64,000 bases of DNA from Rhodocyclaceae bacterium (GCA_019455325.1 JACFMQ010000008.1:1-64000), one strand, 5' to 3'. Positions 33,547-43,397 are shown, counted from the first letter of the stretch. Translations and numbers: made by a program. Notes: generated from the sequence alone by a model not told the origin.

Positions 33547-34068
33547 ATGGCAAAGCAAGCCGAAAAACGATCTTCCATCGACGCCTCCGCGACGGGTCGC
33601 TTCCTCGACGAGTACCTGCCCTACTGGCTGACGCAGGCCAGCCACTCGATCACCAAGGAATTCCACCGCGAGGTCGAGCGGGAAGGGCTGAGCAACGCCG
33701 AATGGCGGGTGTTGGCCAGCCTGCACGGCAGCGCCGGCGAGACCATCGGCGCGCTGTGCCGCCTGGCCGTGATCAAGCAGCCGACGCTGTCGAAGCTGGT
33801 GCAGCGGCTGGAGGCGGAAAAGCTGGTGCTGCGCCAGACCATCGCCGGCGACCGGCGGCAGACCCTGGTCACCAGCACGCCCCGCGGGCGGGCGCGCATC
33901 GATGCGCTGGTGAGCAAGGCGCGGGCGCAGCAGCGGGCGATCCTGCGGCCCTTCGGCAGCACCAATTCCCGGCAGTTGATCGGCATGCTCCAGGAACTGG
34001 TGCGGCAGCGCGAGCACGCCGGATCGCCCGGCGCCGACCTGGTGCCGGACGAAGGGGAAGGCGCGTGA
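33547..34068 (+). CDS. MarR-family transcriptional regulator
   Basis: A 173-residue winged-helix regulator. LSNAEWRVLASLHGSAGETI and IKQPTLSKLVQRLEAEKLVL form the MarR DNA-binding core (about 50-97), followed by the wing DRRQTLVTSTPRGRA. Many MarR members in degraders bind the CoA ester or aromatic acid of their pathway. It lies inside the island and its stop overlaps the NnrS start, so it is a good candidate regulator for the flanking catabolic and ABC operons. Confidence 0.9.
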   Translation: MAKQAEKRSSIDASATGRFLDEYLPYWLTQASHSITKEFHREVEREGLSNAEWRVLASLHGSAGETIGALCRLAVIKQPTLSKLVQRLEAEKLVLRQTIAGDRRQTLVTSTPRGRARIDALVSKARAQQRAILRPFGSTNSRQLIGMLQELVRQREHAGSPGADLVPDEGEGA

Positions 34069-35279
34069 TCCGGCAGGTCGGCGCCACCCTGGCCGGCATC
34101 GCCGCCCCGCGCGCGTCCGCCCTCTGGCGCAGCGCCTTCCGCCCCTTCTTCCTGCTCGGCGCGGTCTACGGTCCGCTGCTGATGATCCACGCCCTCGGCG
34201 TTGCCGCCGGCCTGTGGCCGGTGCCGGTCCCCGGCCTGTCCCTGTACGCCTGGCACGGCCACGAGATCGTCTTCGGCTTCGCCGCCGCCGTCATCGTCGG
34301 CATCGTGCTCACCGCGCTGCCGAGCTGGGCGCACACCGAGGAGATCGACGGCGTGCGCCTGCAGTGGCTGGCCGGCCTCTGGCTGGCCGGCCGGGCGGGC
34401 CTGCTGCTGCCGCTGCCGGCGGCGCTGGCGGCGGCGCTCGACGGCGCGCTGTACCTGCTGCTGGCGTGGCTGCTGACGCCGCAACTGCTGCGGGCGGCGA
34501 ACCGCTATTACCGGATGCTGCTGGTCGTGCTCGCCGGCCTGCTGGCGGCGAACCTCGTCTTCCACGTCGGCGCGGCGACCGGCGACGAGGCCCTGGCCGC
34601 CTTCGGCCTGCGCCTGGCGATCTATGCCGTGATCCTGCTCTTCGTGATGAAGAGCGGCGTGTTCACGCCGGTGTTCACCGGCAATGCGCTGCGCGAAACC
34701 GGGCGCGGGGAACAGGCCGTCTTCCTGCCCTGGCTCGACGTTCTCGCCGCGGCCAGCGTCGTGGCGCTGGCCGTCGCCGATCTCGCCGGACTGCCGCCCG
34801 CGCTGGTCGGCGCCGCCGCCGCCTTCGCCGGCGCCGTGCATGCGCTGCGCCTGGCGCGCTGGCGCGGCTGGCTGGTCGCCGGCGAGCCGCTGCTGCTGGT
34901 CATGCACCTCGGCTACCTCTGGCTGGTCGTCGCCTTCGTCCTGAAAGCCTGCGCGGAATTCTCCTGGGGCGTCGCCGGCCCGGCCTGGCTGCACGCCTTC
35001 ACGGTCGGCGCGCTGGGCACGACGATGATCGGCATGATGACGCGCGTCAGCCTGCGCCACACCGGCCGTTCCCTGCGCGTGCCGCCGCCGCTCCTCGTCG
35101 CCTTCGTTGCCATGTCCGCGGCCGCGCTGCTGCGCGTGGCGGTCGCGCTGAACGCGCTGGGAACCGCGTGGCTGGCGGCGTCGGCGCTGCTGTGGACGGC
35201 CGCTCTCCTGATCTTTCTCTTCCGCTGCGGCCACATGCTCTGGCAGCCGAGCCTGCCGGCGCGCAGAAAACAGTCGTGA
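34065..35279 (+). CDS. nnrS: NnrS family membrane protein (nitric oxide stress/denitrification)
   Basis: A 404-residue protein with about twelve hydrophobic helices. Its start ALWRSAFRPFFLLGAVYGPL and HGHEIVFGFAAAVIVGIVLT are typical of NnrS, a haem- and copper-containing protein that protects cells from metabolic effects of NO. The start is the GTG at 34065, overlapping the marR stop (GTGA), with GGGGAAGG upstream. It signals a denitrifying or NO-exposed life. Coupling to a MarR regulator within a catabolic island is unusual, since NnrS is often controlled by NnrR/NsrR. Confidence 0.92.
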   Translation: MIRQVGATLAGIAAPRASALWRSAFRPFFLLGAVYGPLLMIHALGVAAGLWPVPVPGLSLYAWHGHEIVFGFAAAVIVGIVLTALPSWAHTEEIDGVRLQWLAGLWLAGRAGLLLPLPAALAAALDGALYLLLAWLLTPQLLRAANRYYRMLLVVLAGLLAANLVFHVGAATGDEALAAFGLRLAIYAVILLFVMKSGVFTPVFTGNALRETGRGEQAVFLPWLDVLAAASVVALAVADLAGLPPALVGAAAAFAGAVHALRLARWRGWLVAGEPLLLVMHLGYLWLVVAFVLKACAEFSWGVAGPAWLHAFTVGALGTTMIGMMTRVSLRHTGRSLRVPPPLLVAFVAMSAAALLRVAVALNALGTAWLAASALLWTAALLIFLFRCGHMLWQPSLPARRKQS

Positions 35280-35611
35280 TATGTCATTTTTTGAAATGAG
35301 TTTTTCATCAAAATCAACGGATTGCATGCGGTATTCTGGTTTTTTCGCGACGCTTCTGCGCGGCGCGTGCCCAGTGCCCTCTGAGTCAATCCGTTTCGCG
35401 TCGGCGATCAAGAATTCGTCGATTGCCGAAAATAGACTGTGGTCGTCGGTGCGTCCTGCACCGGGCTGTCGCGCACCGTCGCCGTGGCCGGCGGCAGGGA
35501 GGTGACGACGGGAAACGTTCGGAAATCCGCGGTTTTTTTACCGCGCTGCAGCAACAAGGGGTTCGTACACATGAAGTAGTTCCGTTGCAAACGACAAGGA
35601 GGAGACGATCA
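35280..35611. other. Intergenic region between nnrS and the ABC importer operon
   Basis: These 332 bases begin with a strikingly AT-rich segment (35281-35345) holding an imperfect inverted repeat, then a GC-rich part without credible coding. The promoter of the importer operon probably lies here. AGGAGG at about 35599-35604 serves the binding-protein start. Confidence 0.5.
35286..35314. promoter_or_regulatory. AT-rich imperfect palindrome, possible MarR operator
   Basis: ATTTTTTGAAATGA and TCATCAAAAT face each other around GTTTT with two extra bases in the left arm. It lies about 300 bases before the importer genes and just behind marR-nnrS. AT-rich dyads of this size suit MarR dimers. No regulator is proven. 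Confidence 0.35.
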
Positions 35612-36775
35612 ATGAAAAAGACACTGTTGTGCATTGCCCTGGCCGGCGCGCTGTCGGCTTCCGCGCAGGCTGCGGATAAGATCAAGGTGGGATTCATCAG
35701 CACGCTGTCCGGTCCCGGCGGCGTGCTCGGCGGCGCCATCCGCGACGGCTTCCAGCTCGGCCTCGACCATGCCGGCGGCAAGCTCGGCGGGCTGCCGGCC
35801 GAGCTGATCGTCGAGGACGACCAGCAGAAGCCCGACGTCGCCAAGCAACTGGCCGACAAGCTGATCAAGCGCGACAAGGTCGACTTCATGACCGGCATCG
35901 TGTTCCAGAACATCATGCAGGCGGTGCAGGGCACCGTGCTCGGCGCCGAGACCTACTACGTCAGCCCGAACACCGGCCCCTCGAATCTGGCCGGCGCCGG
36001 CTGCAATCCCTATTTCTTCGCCGTCTCCTGGGTCAGCGACAGCTATTCCGAGGCGACCGGCAAGACCATGACCGACAAGGGGCTCAACAAGGTCTTCGTG
36101 ATCGCCCCCAACTATCCGGGCGGCATGGACGTGGTCAACGGCTTCAAGCGCTACTACAAGGGCGGCTACGCCGGCGAGGCGTACACCAAGCTCGGCCAGC
36201 TCGACTACGCCGTCGAGATTTCGCAGATCCGCGCCGCCAAGCCCGACGCCGTGTTCTTCTTCCTGCCCGGCGGCATGGGCGTGAACTTCCTCAAGCAGTG
36301 GCACCAGGCCGGCATGGGCAAGGAGTTCCCGCTGTTCGGCACGGGCTGGTCCTTCGACCAGGACACGCTGGCGGCGGTGGGCGAGCCGACCGAGTTCGCG
36401 CTCAACACCTCGCACTGGAACCTGGACCTCGACAACCCGGCGAACAAGAAATTCGTCGCCGACTTCGAGAAGAAGTACAAGCGCCTGCCCAACGAGTTCG
36501 CGGCGCAGGGCTACGACGCGGCCAGGCTGCTCGACGCCGCCGTGCGCGACGTCAAGGGCAAGGTCGAGGACAAGGCGGCGCTGGGCGCGGCCCTGAAGGC
36601 CGCCAATTTCGAATCGGTGCGCGGCGCCTTCAAGTTCAACAAGAACAACTTCCCGATCCAGAACTACTACCTGCGGCAAGTCAGAAAGGACGACAAGGGA
36701 CGCTTCGTCAACAAGACCGTCGGCACGATCTTCACCGATCATCAGGACGCCTACGTTTCCGCCTGCAAAATGTAA
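35612..36775 (+). CDS. ABC importer, branched-chain amino acid/aromatic acid-type binding protein
   Basis: A 387-residue periplasmic binding protein with signal peptide MKKTLLCIALAGALSASAQA and the Leu/Ile/Val-type fold start KIKVGFISTLSGPGG. This family (Peripla_BP_6) also binds aromatic acids, amides and urea, and in degraders often imports benzoate-like compounds. The long spacing to the permease (66 bases) and absence of other transporters suggest it supplies the island's substrate. The frame is open upstream of the ATG but without a signal peptide, so the ATG at 35612 is preferred. Confidence 0.92.
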   Translation: MKKTLLCIALAGALSASAQAADKIKVGFISTLSGPGGVLGGAIRDGFQLGLDHAGGKLGGLPAELIVEDDQQKPDVAKQLADKLIKRDKVDFMTGIVFQNIMQAVQGTVLGAETYYVSPNTGPSNLAGAGCNPYFFAVSWVSDSYSEATGKTMTDKGLNKVFVIAPNYPGGMDVVNGFKRYYKGGYAGEAYTKLGQLDYAVEISQIRAAKPDAVFFFLPGGMGVNFLKQWHQAGMGKEFPLFGTGWSFDQDTLAAVGEPTEFALNTSHWNLDLDNPANKKFVADFEKKYKRLPNEFAAQGYDAARLLDAAVRDVKGKVEDKAALGAALKAANFESVRGAFKFNKNNFPIQNYYLRQVRKDDKGRFVNKTVGTIFTDHQDAYVSACKM

Positions 36776-36841
36776 GGAGCCGGTCTCGCCCGCCGCCCGC
36801 CGCCGACGAGGACGGCGCGCGGCGGACGCGCCCCGATCGCT

Positions 36842-37762
36842 ATGAACTGGATATTCTTCTTCGAGCAATGCCTCAACGGCCTGCAGTTCGGCCTGATGCT
36901 CTTCCTCCTGGTGGCCGGATTGACGCTGATCTTCGGCATCATGGATCTGATCAATCTCGCCCACGGCTCGCTGTACATGATCGGCGCCTACCTGGTGGCG
37001 ACCTTCGCCCAGGCCAGCGGTTCGTTCATGCTCGCCGTGGCGCTCGGCCTGGTCGCCACCGCGATCATCGGCATGGCGGTCGAGGTCCTGGTGTTGCGCG
37101 GCCTCTACAAGCGCGACCACCTGAGCCAGGTGCTCGCCACCTTCGCGCTGATCCTCATCGCCAACGAGACGACGCGCGCGATCTGGGGCGTGCAGCCGCT
37201 GTCGCTGAGCGTGCCGGCGGCGCTGTCCGGTTCCGTCGAGCTGCTGCCGGGGCTGCACTATTCCACCTTCCGCCTGGTCATCATCGCCGTCGGCCTGGCC
37301 GTCGCCGCGCTGCTCTACTTCGTCGTCGTGCGCACGCGCGTCGGCATGCTGGTGCGCGCCGGCGCCTCCAACCGGCAGATGGCGACGGCCATGGGCACCA
37401 ACATCAAGTGGCTGTTCACCGCCGTCTTCGGCGCCGGCGCCATGCTCTGCGCGCTCGCCGGCGCCATGCTCGGGCCGCTCTTGGCGGTGCAGGTCGGCAT
37501 GGGTGAGAACATCCTGATCCTGGCCTTCGTCACCGTCGTCATCGGCGGCATCGGCTCGATGCGCGGCGCCTTCATCGGCGCGCTGCTGGTCGGCGTCGTC
37601 GATACCTTCGGCCGCGCCTTCATTCCCACCCTGCTGCGCACGGCGCTGCCGCCGTCGCTCGCCGACGCCGCCGGCCCCTCGCTGGCGGCGATCACGACCT
37701 ATCTGCTGATGGTCGTCGTGCTCTTCTGGAAGCCGCAGGGACTCTTCCCTGCCGGGAGCTGA
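36842..37762 (+). CDS. livH: ABC importer permease, LivH type
   Basis: A 306-residue inner-membrane permease with about eight hydrophobic helices. LIFGIMDLINLAHGSLYMIGAY is replaced here by the closely similar run near residues 25-45, the LivH hallmark, and GAMLCALAGAMLGPLLAVQVG and GGIGSMRGAFIGALLVGV are conserved. It forms a heterodimer with the LivM-type permease, whose ATG lies two bases after its stop. Confidence 0.93.
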   Translation: MNWIFFFEQCLNGLQFGLMLFLLVAGLTLIFGIMDLINLAHGSLYMIGAYLVATFAQASGSFMLAVALGLVATAIIGMAVEVLVLRGLYKRDHLSQVLATFALILIANETTRAIWGVQPLSLSVPAALSGSVELLPGLHYSTFRLVIIAVGLAVAALLYFVVVRTRVGMLVRAGASNRQMATAMGTNIKWLFTAVFGAGAMLCALAGAMLGPLLAVQVGMGENILILAFVTVVIGGIGSMRGAFIGALLVGVVDTFGRAFIPTLLRTALPPSLADAAGPSLAAITTYLLMVVVLFWKPQGLFPAGS

Positions 37763-37764
37763 CC

Positions 37765-38699
37765 ATGCGGCTGCTTCGTTACGCAGTGCTCGCCGCCGTC
37801 TGCCTGCTGGCGCTGGCCTTCCCGCAACTGGCCACCTGGGCCGACCAGGAGTTCTACATCTCGGTGGCCAGCCGCGTGCTGATCTGGGGCCTGTTCGCCA
37901 CCAGCCTCAACCTGCTGGTCGGCATGGGCGGCATGGTCAGCATGGGGCACGCCGCCTTCTTCGGCATCGGCGCCTATGTCGTCGGCATCACGGCGGTCGA
38001 GGCGCCGCAGTGGTCGGGCGCGCTGCTGGTCCTGCCGTTGGCGGTGCTGGTCACCGGCGCGCTGGCGCTGGTCATCGGCGCCATCAGCCTGCGCACGCGC
38101 GGCGTCTATTTCATCATGATCACGCTGGCCTTCGCGCAGATGCTGTTCTACGTCTTCATCTCGCTCAAGGGCTACGGCGGCGACGACGGCATGCAACTGC
38201 TCGCGCGCTCGCCGCTCGGCTCGCTCAAGATGGCCGACGACACGGTGTTCTACTACCTGGTGCTGGCGCTGCTCGCGCTCTGCCTGCTGGGCCTGGCGCG
38301 GCTGCGCGATTCGCGCTTCGGCCGCGTCCTCGCCGGCATCAAGGACAACGAGGCGCGCATGGAATCGCTGGGCTACGCCACCTTCCGCTTCAAGCTGACG
38401 GCCTTCGTCATCGCCGGCGGGATGGGCGGCCTGGCCGGCGCGCTGATGGCCAACCAGAACGGCTACCTCAGCCCCAACATGCTCTACTGGGATCAGTCGG
38501 GCACGGCGCTGGTGATGGTCATCCTCGGCGGCCTCGGCAGCCTGTGGGGCGGCCTGGCCGGGGCCGCGGCCTTCCTCCTGCTGGAGGAGGTGCTGGCCGC
38601 CTTCACCCCGCACTGGCAGATCATCCTCGGCCTGGTCCTGCTCGGCGTGGTCTTCTTCGCCCCGAGGGGCCTCGCCGGTCTGTTCGCGAGGAAGCCGCG

Positions 38700-38703
<4 letters not shown>
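37765..38703 (+). CDS. livM: ABC importer permease, LivM type
   Basis: A 312-residue permease, partner of LivH. FATSLNLLVGMGGMVSMGHA (about 42-61) is the family signature, followed by SLRTRGVYFIMITLAFAQM and a C-terminal GGLGSLWGGLAGAAAF loop that meets the ATPase. Its stop overlaps the next ATG by four bases. Confidence 0.93.
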
Positions 38704-39451
<748 letters not shown>

Positions 39452-39455
<4 letters not shown>

Positions 39456-40162
39456 GCGCCCTGCTTGAAGTCGAGAATCTGGAAACTTTCTACGGCGCCA
39501 GCCAGGCGCTGTTCGGCGTCGGGCTGCGCATCGCGCCGGGCGAGATGGTGACGCTGCTCGGCCGCAACGGCATGGGCAAGACGACGACCGTGCGCAGCAT
39601 CCTCGGCCTGGTGCGCGCGCGCGGCGGCACGGTGCGCTTCCGCGGCGAGGCGATCCACCAGCGCAGCGCCGACCACATCGGCCGCGCCGGCATCGGGCTG
39701 GTGCCCGAGGGGCGGCAGATCTTCCCCAACCTCACGGTGCGCGAGAACCTGGTGGCCTGGGCGTCGAACCGCAGCGGCACCGCCACGCCGTGGACGCTGG
39801 ACAAGGTGTTCGCCTTCTTTCCGCGCCTCGCCGAGCGCCAGAAGAACATGGGCAACCAGCTTTCCGGTGGCGAGCAGCAGATGCTGGCGATCGGCCGCGT
39901 GCTGATGACCAACCCGCACCTGGTGATCCTCGACGAAGCGACCGAGGGGCTGGCGCCGCTGATCCGCGAGGAGATCTGGTGCTGCCTGAGCAGGCTCAAG
40001 GCCGACGGCCTGGCGATCCTGACGATCGACAAGTACGTGCGCAAGCTGATCGCCATCGCCGATCGCCACTACATCCTCGAACGCGGCCGCATCCGCTGGG
40101 AAGGCAGTTCGGCGGAGCTTTCCGGCCAGCCGGAGCTGTGGCACCGCTATCTGGGGGTGTGA
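39452..40162 (+). CDS. livF: ABC importer ATPase, LivF type
   Basis: A 236-residue ATPase. Walker A is GRNGMGKTTTVRSIL, IGLVPEGRQIFPNLTVREN is the LivF Q-loop region, LSGGEQQMLAIGR the signature and LVILDEATEGLAP the Walker B part. The start codon is the TTG at 39452, overlapping the livG stop (TTGA), with GAGGAGG upstream. It ends the importer operon and is followed by repeat copy B. Confidence 0.93.
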
Positions 40163-40166
40163 CGCC

Positions 40167-40339
40167 GCGCCTGTGCCGTGGCAGACAAGCCGAATCGCAT
40201 CGCCGGTCAAGAGCCGGCGGCGCTTTGCTCATAAGCTGAGGGCATCGGTTTCCGGCGCTGGCGCCGGAAACCGCGAGGCGCCCGCGCTCGCGCGGCCGCC
40301 GACGACGAATTTTTTGTGACGAGCGATCGACGAATGACG
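40167..40339. repeat. Dispersed intergenic repeat, copy B
   Basis: It starts five bases after livF and runs into the start of the next gene. The core 40167-40281 is bounded by GCGCCT and AGGCGC in inverted orientation. An 11-bp perfect hairpin (GGTTTCCGGCG / CGCCGGAAACC) lies at 40247-40272. The 3' part (GACGACGAA ... GATCGACGAATGACGACGA) is nearly identical to copy C at 61338. Copy A at 19780 shares the 5' half. Confidence 0.8.
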
Positions 40340-41308
40340 ACGAGACCGATTAAACGAACCTGCGTGGCCGGCGCCGGCGCCATCGGCAGCCTCTTTGCCG
40401 GGCACCTGGCCAGCGTCGCCGAATCCACGGTGCTGACCCGGCGCACGGAGCACGCGGCCCGGCTCAACGAACGCGGCCTGCGGGTCAGCGGCAAGAGCGA
40501 GCGCCAGGCCAAGGTCCTGGCCTCGACCGATCCGGCCGAGCTCGGCGACGTGGATCTGGTGATCATCGCCACCAAGGCGAGCGCCGTCGAGGAGACGGCG
40601 CAGAGCCTCGCCGGCCACTTTCCGAACGCGCTGGTGATGACCGTGCAGAACGGCCTCGGCTGCGAGGCGGTGGTCGCCGAGTACGGCGACTGGCCGATCA
40701 TCTCCGCCGTCACCTTCATGAGCGGCAACCGCCATTCCGACGTGCACGTCGAGTACGAGCTCGACACCGCCACCTGGATGGGGCCGTGGGCCAGGCGCCC
40801 GGCCGACTACGCGCAGGTGCAGGCGGCGGCCGCGCTGATCGAGGCCGCCGGCCTGAAGGCGCAGCCCTTCCCCGACCTGCTGCCGGCGCAGTGGTCGAAG
40901 CTGATCTTCAACGCGGCGGTGAACAGCATCGCCGCCGTCTCCGGCCTGCCGCACGTCAAGGCTTTCGCCGCCTGCGATCAACTACAGGATCTCGGCCACG
41001 TCGTGCGCGCCATGATGGACGAGGGCAAGGCGGTCGCCGCCGCGCTCGGCATCGCGCTCTACGAAGACCCGTGGGAGATGAACGTCGAGGCCACCAGCCA
41101 CGGCAGCACCGGCAGCGAAGAGTACGCGCACGCGCCGTCGATGCTCGAAGACGTGCGCGCGCGCCGGCCGACCGAGATCGACTGGATCACCGGCGCCATC
41201 GTGCGCGCGGCGCGACAGGCCGGCGTGCCGGTGCCGGTCAGCGAAACCCTGTACCGGCTCGTCAAGGCGCGCGAGGCGAGCTGGCGGCTCGAACAACGAA
41301 ACCACTGA
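40334..41308 (+). CDS. Ketopantoate-reductase-family oxidoreductase 1
   Basis: A 324-residue member of the 2-dehydropantoate 2-reductase family. CVAGAGAIGSLFAGHLASVA (about 10-29) binds NADP(H). QWSKLIFNAAVNSIAAVSG carries the catalytic lysine, and APSMLEDVRARRPTEIDWI the substrate-binding part. With a second family member directly behind it in a catabolic island, reduction or oxidation of a pathway hydroxy/oxo acid is more likely than pantothenate synthesis. The ATG at 40334 lies in the end of repeat copy B; a GTG at 40316 would lie deeper in it. Confidence 0.85.
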   Translation: MTTRPIKRTCVAGAGAIGSLFAGHLASVAESTVLTRRTEHAARLNERGLRVSGKSERQAKVLASTDPAELGDVDLVIIATKASAVEETAQSLAGHFPNALVMTVQNGLGCEAVVAEYGDWPIISAVTFMSGNRHSDVHVEYELDTATWMGPWARRPADYAQVQAAAALIEAAGLKAQPFPDLLPAQWSKLIFNAAVNSIAAVSGLPHVKAFAACDQLQDLGHVVRAMMDEGKAVAAALGIALYEDPWEMNVEATSHGSTGSEEYAHAPSMLEDVRARRPTEIDWITGAIVRAARQAGVPVPVSETLYRLVKAREASWRLEQRNH

Positions 41309-41320
41309 ACGGGTGAAACC

Positions 41321-42235
41321 ATGAAAGTATGCATCATCGGCTGCGGCGCCATCGGCAGCCTCTTCGGCGCCCACCTGGCGAAGCTCGACGACGTCGAGGT
41401 CTGGGCCTACGACCCGAACGCCGCGCACGTCGACGCGATCAACAAGAACGGCCTGCGCCTGACCGGCCTCGCCGACATCGTGGCGCCGGTGCAGGCGCGC
41501 ACCGACGCCGCCCAGATTCCCGACTGCGACTTCGGCATCATCGCCGCCAAGACGCTGCACACCCGCGCGGCGATGGAAGCGACCGCGCGCATCTTCCGGA
41601 ACGGCGCGGTCTGCTCGGTGCAGAACGGCGTCGGCAACGAGGAGATCATCGCCGAGTACGTGCCGCGCGTGATCCTCGGCACGACCTTCCCGGCCGGCCA
41701 CATCACGGCGCCGGGCGTGGTCAACCAGGACACCGGCGGCAAGACCTGGATCGGGCCGTTCGCCCCGAAGCCGGCGCCGATGGTCGAGGTCGAGCGGCTG
41801 GCCGACGCGATGAACCGCAGCGGCATGACCTGCGTGCCGATGGCCGACGCCCGCGGCGCGCTGTGGACCAAGCTGATCTTCAACTCCGCCTCGAACGCCA
41901 TGGGCGCGCTGACCCGGCTGCCGCACGGCATCGCCTGCGAGCAGGTGTGGCCGGTGATGTTCGCGCTGGCGCAGGAGGGCATCGCCGTCGCCAAGGCGCT
42001 GGGCGTCACGCTCGACGGCGATCCGGTGGCGCTGCTCGAATACGGCAAGAAGGTCGCCTACCGGCACAAGCCGAGCATGCTGCAGGACGTGCTCGCCGAG
42101 CGCGCCACCGAGGTCGACGCGCTGAACGGCGGCATCGCCCGCATCGGCAAGGAAGTCGGCGTACCGACGCCGCTCAACGACGCCATGGCCGTGATGATCA
42201 AGGGCCTCGAACATTCCTGGACACTGAAGGACTGA
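41321..42235 (+). CDS. Ketopantoate-reductase-family oxidoreductase 2
   Basis: A 304-residue paralogue of the preceding gene. CIIGCGAIGSLFGAHLAKLD (3-22) is the dinucleotide fold, ALWTKLIFNSASNAMGALTR carries the catalytic lysine, and KPSMLQDVLAERATEVDALN is the C-terminal motif. The two differ clearly in sequence, so they probably act on different intermediates or form a heteromer. It lies 12 bases after paralogue 1 and seven bases before the M24 gene. Confidence 0.87.
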   Translation: MKVCIIGCGAIGSLFGAHLAKLDDVEVWAYDPNAAHVDAINKNGLRLTGLADIVAPVQARTDAAQIPDCDFGIIAAKTLHTRAAMEATARIFRNGAVCSVQNGVGNEEIIAEYVPRVILGTTFPAGHITAPGVVNQDTGGKTWIGPFAPKPAPMVEVERLADAMNRSGMTCVPMADARGALWTKLIFNSASNAMGALTRLPHGIACEQVWPVMFALAQEGIAVAKALGVTLDGDPVALLEYGKKVAYRHKPSMLQDVLAERATEVDALNGGIARIGKEVGVPTPLNDAMAVMIKGLEHSWTLKD

Positions 42236-42242
42236 GCGCATC

Positions 42243-43397
42243 ATGAACGAATACGTGAACAAGTACGCGCCGAGCAAGGCGGAGATCGAGCGCCGTTACG
42301 CCAACGTGCGCCGGGCGATGGAACAGGCCGGGCTGGACTACCTGATCGTCAGCGGCAGCGAATACACCGGCTTCGAGGGCGCGGTCCGCTACATGTGCGG
42401 CTTCCACATCCTGCACCGCTACGCCTACGTCGTCGTGCCGCTGGTCGGCGACCCGGTCGCCGTCTTCCCGCGCGAGGCCACCTGGGTCGGCGACCACAGC
42501 GCCACCTTCCTCGAACGGCGCGAGTTCCCGGCGCACTGCGGCGAGTGGATGGCCGACTACCTGAAGGGCAAGGGCGCGAAGAAGGTCGGCGTGTACGGCC
42601 TGGAATACGTGATCAACGTCCGCGACCACTCGGCGCTGGCCAAGACCGGCATCGAGCTGGTCGATTTCGACATCCCCTTCGACTACGCGCGCGCGCAGAA
42701 GAGCGAGGAGGAAATGGCCTCGGTGCGCCTCTCGATGGAGATCAACAAGGCCGGCGTCCTCGCCGTGCTCGGCGCCTACCGCGAGGGCGCGACCGAGGCC
42801 GAGCTGATGGGCGTCGCCGAGCATCTGTTCGCCGCCGCCGGCACCGCGCGCAAGACCATGGACATGATGTGCTCCGGCCCGGACGGCTCGATCCGGCCGC
42901 AGATGGTGTTCCCCACCGGCCGCAAGGTGCAGGCGAGCGACGCCATGGTCTACGGCCTGGAGATCGCCGGCGAGGGCGGCCATTGGGTCGAGTTCTCGCG
43001 CGTCCTGGCGCCGCGCGGCATCGACGCCGTCACCCGCGAGATGTTCACCGCCTACCAGGAGTTCCACGAACTGGCGAAGCAGCACATGAAGGCCGGCGCC
43101 ACCGCGGCCGAGGTCCATCACGCCTGCGTCAAGCCGTTCCAGGCGCGCGGCTACCGCCTCGGCCACGTTTCCGGCCACTCCATCGGCATGACCATGATCG
43201 AGATGCCGCGCATCGGCGAGGGCTACGACTTCGTGCTGCCGGAGAACATGGTCTGCTCGATGCATCCGCACATCATGACCGAGGATCGCCGGCATTCGCT
43301 GTACTTCCAGGAAACCTACCGCGTCGGCAAGACGGGCGGCGAGGCGCTGTCCGGCGTGCCGATCGAGGTTTACCACGGCGGCGAGACCGCCTTCTAG
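42243..43397 (+). CDS. M24-family 'pita-bread' hydrolase/lyase with altered metal site
   Basis: A 384-residue protein with a creatinase/prolidase N-terminal domain and an M24 domain. Family members include Xaa-Pro peptidases, creatinase, ectoine hydrolase and DMSP lyase DddP. The usual ligands D, D, H, E, E appear as E240, E250, H312, H341 and E357 (around GLEIAGEGGHWVEFSR, SGHSIGM, CSMHPHI and FQETYR). Both aspartates are thus glutamates and one glutamate is a histidine. Ordinary dimetal peptidase activity is doubtful; a C-N or C-S bond cleaving step of the pathway is a reasonable guess. It ends the KPR1-KPR2-M24 unit. Confidence 0.85.
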   Translation: MNEYVNKYAPSKAEIERRYANVRRAMEQAGLDYLIVSGSEYTGFEGAVRYMCGFHILHRYAYVVVPLVGDPVAVFPREATWVGDHSATFLERREFPAHCGEWMADYLKGKGAKKVGVYGLEYVINVRDHSALAKTGIELVDFDIPFDYARAQKSEEEMASVRLSMEINKAGVLAVLGAYREGATEAELMGVAEHLFAAAGTARKTMDMMCSGPDGSIRPQMVFPTGRKVQASDAMVYGLEIAGEGGHWVEFSRVLAPRGIDAVTREMFTAYQEFHELAKQHMKAGATAAEVHHACVKPFQARGYRLGHVSGHSIGMTMIEMPRIGEGYDFVLPENMVCSMHPHIMTEDRRHSLYFQETYRVGKTGGEALSGVPIEVYHGGETAF

